The notes below the pieces were generated by a model, which saw only the letters and a program-made list of their open reading frames with translations, did not search any database and was not told the DNA's origin. The translations under genes and the position numbers were made by a program. Positions 58,901-64,000 of a stretch of 64,000 bases of DNA are shown piece after piece; position 1 is the stretch's first letter, and each line of letters opens with the position of its first letter. The stretch is from Kuschelorhynchus macadamiae (taxonomy: Eukaryota > Arthropoda > Insecta > Coleoptera > Curculionidae): positions 372,001-436,000 of the forward strand of contig JAUTXW010000325.1 in NCBI GenBank assembly GCA_030620095.1, read 5' to 3'.

Positions 58901-60837
58901 CACAAACTTTACAACAATCTGATCCCTATGCTTGTCGAAAAAACACCAATCCTTTACCGTTAATGATTTTTTTTTAATTCTCTTTCCACTCTGATTCATG
59001 TAGCATAGAATTTTGTAAATCATTATATAGGGAAAAGAACCCATCTATATGATTAAAAAAAAAAAAAAACTCTTCTGTTTAACATCAAAGAATATAACAA
59101 AATTTACTTTGGCAACAGCGCTTACAGGCTGACTAAACGACACGTAGTTAAGTTAACAGGGTTTAGATACAAAACAAACTTCATATTGTCAGGTATTATG
59201 TTATGTATTATTCATATTCGTAATTAAAAAAAAAACAATTTTAATTTAATAAATATATATTAGAAAAAAAAAATCTTTCAAAATACACATATATTAACTT
59301 ACAACAACAATCACATGCATAAAATGTAACGGAATTTCAAATCATAATGTGTTAAAAGTGCAGTGGTGCGACTTGACAATCAAATCTAATTGGTATTATT
59401 TTGTGAAAAAATGTAATGCATCCACGCTTTTTTTGTTTAAATGTAGTAAATTTGAGGACAGCTTCCTAACAAAACCAAAAAGAGGTCAAATAACGAGATG
59501 TATTAAATCGCACCAGATCCTTTCGTCCTTTCTAGTTCTATTTATAGGAGTTTTATTGTAAAAGTCAAGTTTAACAAATAGCTATTGGGTCCACAGCACA
59601 TGTAACATCATCGTATAATAACGTGTTTTCCCTGACAGAATGGTGAATGCATTAGCAAAAGTATATATTGCTTAACGTAATATCGTGTAAACAGTACAAC
59701 ATGGCGCCATCCTGTAATTTTTTCAATATGTTTGCTATGGGACGACTCCGACAACATCCTGAATATTCCTTGAAAATGTCATCTAAATTAGTCAAACCAT
59801 CCCATAGTAATCGATTTACATACATAAAAAAAGTAGGGTCGAATTGATAACCTCCCCCTTTTTTGAAGTCAGTTCAACGGTAGGGTTAGCCCGTAAGGTC
59901 TATTTGTTTTTATGGTTTTTCATTCATTGGAAATATTTAGAATTTGTGTGGAATCATGGCACTGGGCAAAACAACAAAAATGTGGCTAATATACTGTGGC
60001 AGATAGCAACCATCTTCACATTAGTTTTGCTATTGTTCTATAGGATCAAGAAGAATAGTAAACGTAAATGGTTATCTTTTTTATTGGACAGCCATTCCAG
60101 CAAGAGGCCTTATTGCTGGAGGTCTGGTAATCGGCAAAAGAAGCTGATCTGTTCCACAAAAACTATAAAAATACAACATAGGAGCCATAAAACAAGGTTA
60201 AACTTTGACATCAAAAATCAAAACAATTCTATAAACTAGGTTAGCTTTTCTGAATAACATGGCCTTTGCTTGTGATCTAAAATAATGACGTCTCTTTAAA
60301 CCTGTTTTTATAAATTTGTTGGATATAACTTTACTAATATTTCTTAAAGCAACCTTATCTAAGTATCTAGAAATGGTTGAATAAAGACAAAGTCAAATTT
60401 AATTTAATTTTCTATTGACTATATGTGTATTCTAGGTGTAGCCCCAATTTCTCATGACAGATAACTATGAAACTCCACAAGTAGTGTTTCAACGTTACAA
60501 AAATATAAAAATGTGTTTCATACCATTTTTGTGAACGTTTCGTTTTTCGTTCATAACAATTCTATTATGAAATCATTTACATAGTTTGCTACAATAAATA
60601 TAGTCAATATAATCACCAAAGTATAAACCTGTCTCAAGTATACCGAAAAAAGCAGTTTTTCTTACTCTAGATCAATATTCTTTATAAAACTGATGTATTC
60701 GAGTATATGTTGTAAAAATAATTCCTCTCGCCTAGAAAAAGATCAAAAATGAAAACTTCGATTTCTTTTTTTACAAAACAGATTACTATTACATTCATCA
60801 GCTGAGTTGAATAGCAGGGTGTGACTGGAGTTAAAAA
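58901..60837. other. Mostly non-coding
   Basis: At 59949-60163 pieces in three frames (MALGKTTKMWLIYCG, IATIFTLVLLLFYRIKK, FYWTAIPARGLIAGGLVIGK) look like a decayed small membrane protein, but I recognise no family. Text near 59840 (GAATTGATAACCTCC) is shared with about 11010. Nothing else is supported. Confidence 0.35.
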
Positions 60838-62068
60838 AAAAATCGGTAAATTACCTTTACTGGGAACATCCTTCGTTATGAATCTTAGCTGTTATTAGGA
60901 ATAGTCAAGTGTGACCCAATTTAGTTCAGTACATAGTTTTTTCTCCTTCAATTCCTATTATCTTTTCAAACAATTTTATTGGGCGCCATTTTGTTCCATT
61001 ATACTGGATTCCTACCAATATTTTACCAATTTCTACCTATGCCATGCCATACTAGATTCTTGGGCATAATTTAAAATACATTCAATAAGTATTTTTTACA
61101 TTGACACACCATTTTGTTACGTCATGTTGAATCCGTACCATTTATCCTTATATCACATTCAATTGAATAAGATTTTTTTAACGTTGATTTAAAAAAAATA
61201 TTTGGCCGACATTTTGGTCCGCCATCTTGAATTCATACCACAACTTTACAAATTTATTTCTATATCATGATCAATGCATGTATCCAATTTGAAATTATCT
61301 AACGAGTAGTTTTTCAGGTCCATTTTTAAAATACTTTATTAGGCCGCCATTTTGTCTTGCTATTTTATATTCATACCAATATGTTACCAGTTCATTCCTA
61401 TGTAATACTTGTTTTTTTGTGCAAAATTTGAGGAAATTGGATAATTACTTCTTTTAATCATAATTTTTTCAACTTTTCTCTAGGCTGATTTTTCTCAAGA
61501 TGTTCCGGGAAATTCGATTTTTACCAAAATATTGCCAGGTTATACCCATATAACCCTCAATTTTTGACTAAAATTTGTTAAAGTTACCCTGATGAGCAAT
61601 TAAGCTATGCCGTGAACCGACAGACAGACGGACCCACGGAATTTATTAAAATATTTTTTGGCATCTAGGAACGCTAAAACCTAAAAATATGTAAAACCTG
61701 AGAGGCTGATTATTTTCACGATTATAAATATTTTATTTGGCTGCCATTTTGTTGCATTATCTTGAATTAGTACCAAAATTTTACCAGTTGATTTCTACAT
61801 AATACTTGATTTTTATGCAAAATTTTAGATACAATGTCTAAGTAGTTTTTTCGTAATATATTTTTTTTCATTTCCCTAAACCGCCATTTTGTTTTGCCAC
61901 GTTGGATTTTTACCAAAATGTTACCAATGACATATGGCCCTTAACAGAATTAAGAAAACATGTTTTTTGGGATCTAGGGACCCTGGGACGTAACGATCGG
62001 AAAAAATTATCGGAAGGTGATTTTCTCACGAATACAATATTTCCCTTTTACGAGGGAAGTAAAAAATT
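60838..62068 (+). repeat. A-B-C-D repeat, best complete copy
   Basis: Start AATCGGTAAATTACCTTTAC at about 60841, then module A (GGGCGCCATTTTGTTCC, TTTTTACATTGACAC), B (GGTCCGCCATCTTGAATTC, CCACAACTTTAC), C (GGCCGCCATTTTGTCTTGC, GTTACCAGTTCATTCC, AGGAAATTGGATAATTA) and D (CAGGTTATACCCATAT, GCTATGCCGTGAACCGACAG). A second partial C-D run follows to the tail ending CTTTTACGAGGGAAGTAAAA (about 62049-62068). Non-coding. Confidence 0.82.
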
Positions 62069-62998
62069 ATGTTTACTATTAACATATAAAAATTACATTT
62101 ATTTTTATACAGTACATTGAAAAATATTGTACATAACAGCAGTTTATCTAGGTTTGGAAATTTTTGAACGGTCAATTCAAATACGTTTGCATTCGATTTT
62201 GTCTATACACCAAAAGGTTTTAGTTTTGTTTGACAGTGACTTCGAATGCTATTAACGCTTTTGTTTTAATTTAATTCATTTGTTTTTTAAATATTTATAC
62301 TGTTTGTAGAATATTTTACTAAAGATAATTGTTTGTGAGGTCGTTTAGACTTTTTTTAATCAGCACATAATTGTGTTTTGTTTTTATCTGAAACCTCACA
62401 TTGATTTTAGAAAATCAAAGATGTAAACCATAATAAAACAATAATAATCCACATCCCGTAAATGACAGGATAAATAGCAGGCGCACCGAAATAATACAAA
62501 TGTACCACAAAATAATCAACTTGACTATTATATCTACATAATTTTAGTAGTTAACCAACACTCATTACATTTGGTAATAAAACAATTAAAACGGTGTCCG
62601 CCAACCGAAACAAAGTGGTTCATGGGCCGGAAATGAGGAAATCCCGTCCGCTATGGTCCTAAATAAATAGTAATTGTTTGAGCATGTAGTTTTTAGAAGC
62701 CATCACTCTAAATATATATTAATAAGTTGTTCTGCTTTAAGTCGTAACACTCGTTAACAGAAAAAGGAATTTAATGATATACTTAGGCACATTAATGACG
62801 GCTCGTCGACTAAACTAAAATGTAATCATATTACCTTTAAAGCGTATTTATGTTGTCGAGGCTTGTTTCTTTTCGTTTTATGGAATTATTTTATAAAAAC
62901 CACTTTTTCTTCGATTGCCAATTCTCAAGATATTCAGTCGAGTATTCAGTTCGTTCACTACTTACTGTACCGGCTTAAATTATATCAAATCTCGTATA

Positions 62999-63008
<10 letters not shown>
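62069..63008. other. Non-coding, nothing recognised
   Basis: No supported feature. Confidence 0.4.

Positions 63009-63052
<44 letters not shown>
63009..63052. repeat. TAA microsatellite
   Basis: About 14 to 15 copies of AAT/TAA immediately before an RT fragment. Confidence 0.95.
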
Positions 63053-63054
<2 letters not shown>

Positions 63055-63055
63055 G

Positions 63056-63290
63056 GAAGAGCAAAAAGGGGGAAGGAAAAACAGCCGAGGATGCAAGGAG
63101 CAGATAATTATAGACATCATGGAACAAACCAAAAAAAATTATAGAAACCTTCATACTGGTTACATAGATTATAAAAAAGGCTTTGATTCGATACCCCACA
63201 GTTGGCTAACCAGAGTGTTAGAATTATACAAAGTCAATAAAAACATCGGATTTTATACGAAATCATGAGTACGTGGAAAACTAAAATACA
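63056..63290 (+). pseudogene. R4/Dong-type reverse transcriptase fragment
   Basis: The frame reads EEQKGGRKNSRGCKEQIIID, then NLHTGYIDYKKGFDSIPHSW and LTRVLELYKVNKNIGFYTKS. This is the RT region ending in motif A (IDYKKxFDSxPHSW) seen in R4/Dong/R2-like elements; the catalytic aspartate of FDS is kept. It begins directly after a TAA microsatellite, which is the known insertion target of Dong-type elements. Sequence after about 63290 is unrelated, so the copy is truncated at both ends. Confidence 0.75.
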
Positions 63291-63371
63291 CATACTATTC
63301 GTATTCAGAATGTTTCAGTAATTGCCACGCACATAGGCAACGTCGTAATTTGCTAGCAGTAAAAAATTTCT

Positions 63372-64000
63372 ACTTTCATATTATTAGGAGTCATTTTGTT
63401 CCACCATATTGAATTCCTACCAATATTTTACCAGTTTTTACCTATACTACACTTGATTTTTGAGCATAATTTAAAATTAATTCAATTAAATTCAGTAGAA
63501 TTTTTTTTTATGTTGACTTTTTTTTAATCTTATTTGGCCGCCATTTTGTTTCGCCATCTTGAATTCGTACCACAACTTTAACATTTTATCTCTATATCAC
63601 AGTAGTTTGTTCAAGCTGATTTTTTAAATTTTTTATTAGGCTACCATTTTGTTTTGCTATATTGGATTCACTCGATTTTTATGCAAAATTTGAAGTAAAC
63701 CGAATAATTAGTCTTGTTAGTAATGATTTGTTTAACGTTTGACTAGGCCGCCATTTTGCTCAGGCATATTGGATCTTAACCAAAATATTACCAGGTCATC
63801 ATCATATGACCCTTAATTTTTGACTATAACTTCAGCCAATCGGGTAAATAGTTTTTAAGCTATGCCGTGAACTAACAGACAATAGAGAGACCTGCAGACG
63901 GACCGACGGAATTAATAAAACATATTTTTTGTCATTTAAAGACGCTGAAGATATGTAAAACCTGAGGGAGTGATTTTTTTACGATTAGAAATAATTTATT
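63372..64000 (+). repeat. A-B-C-D repeat, copy running off the window
   Basis: Modules in order: A (CACCATATTGAATTCCTACC), B (GGCCGCCATTTTGTTTCGCC, GAATTCGTACCACAACTTT), C (CATTTTGTTTTGCTATATTG), D (CCGCCATTTTGCTCAGG, AGCTATGCCGTGAACTAAC, GGACCGACGGAATTAATAAA). The window ends within the tail (TTTTTTTACGATTAGAAATA). Confidence 0.8.

Noticed and set aside
62863..63144. Frame through the AAT microsatellite (poly-N)
   Set aside because: The coding signal is only in the frame after 63056 (RT); the poly-N part is the microsatellite.

Overview
This is an AT-rich eukaryotic window, most likely from an insect. The evidence is intron-bearing PIF/Harbinger genes with a MADF/BESS partner, insect-type Tc1/mariner, hAT, Penelope-like and non-LTR elements, nuclear tRNA-Ile(AAU) genes, TTAGG/CCTAA motifs of the arthropod telomere type, and long TA microsatellites. 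I cannot name the species. I see no ordinary host protein-coding gene. The coding content is transposase or reverse transcriptase, mostly decayed.

Layout. 0-3 kb: an inverted repeat around the decayed N-terminus of a mariner-type transposase, interrupted by a tRNA-headed, TTAGG-bearing repeat, then a pogo-like MITE. 3.7-5.6 kb: a non-LTR retrotransposon relic. 6-8.5 kb: a tRNA-Ile gene and two tRNA pseudogenes, one made by a segmental tandem duplication. 9.5-10.8 kb: a Penelope-like element with RT and GIY-YIG domains (minus strand). 12-13 kb: long TA tracts. 13.3-24.4 kb: a roughly 30-bp satellite built on the palindrome ACTTGCAAGT. It is interrupted by a complete PIF/Harbinger element (14770-18563, 36-bp perfect TIRs, TAA target duplication) and by a 1.4-kb foldback at 19.6-21.0 kb. 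28.1-31.9 kb: a mariner-type element with about 290-bp TIRs and an intact 357-aa DD41D transposase, inserted into a TA tract and itself split by a 5'-truncated hAT. 32.0-33.1 kb: a 1-kb foldback MITE between two more TA tracts. 33.6-37.8 kb: two non-LTR relics and a 252-bp tandem duplication. 39.4-40.9 kb: two decayed mariner-type transposases. 41.8 kb: a third full-length match to the tRNA-Ile family, intact. 42.6 kb: an internally deleted hAT with a perfect 8-bp target duplication. 45.9-49.4 kb: a large palindrome made of a composite repeat (modules A-B-C-D) and about 216-bp units carrying hammerhead-ribozyme-like folds. 51.6-56.9 kb: more composite repeat, with a Tc1-like element inserted in it. 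58.5 kb: another RT relic. 60.8-64 kb: two more A-B-C-D copies, and a truncated RT of R4/Dong type next to a TAA microsatellite.

How it fits together: the window is a stack of nested insertions, and several layers can be ordered from junctions and target duplications. The most unusual points are the hammerhead-like tandem units inside the 46.4-48.9 kb palindrome, the interleaved opposite-strand exons of the two Harbinger genes, the TE-in-TE-in-microsatellite nest at 28-33 kb, and the fixed module order of the unclassified A-B-C-D repeat.
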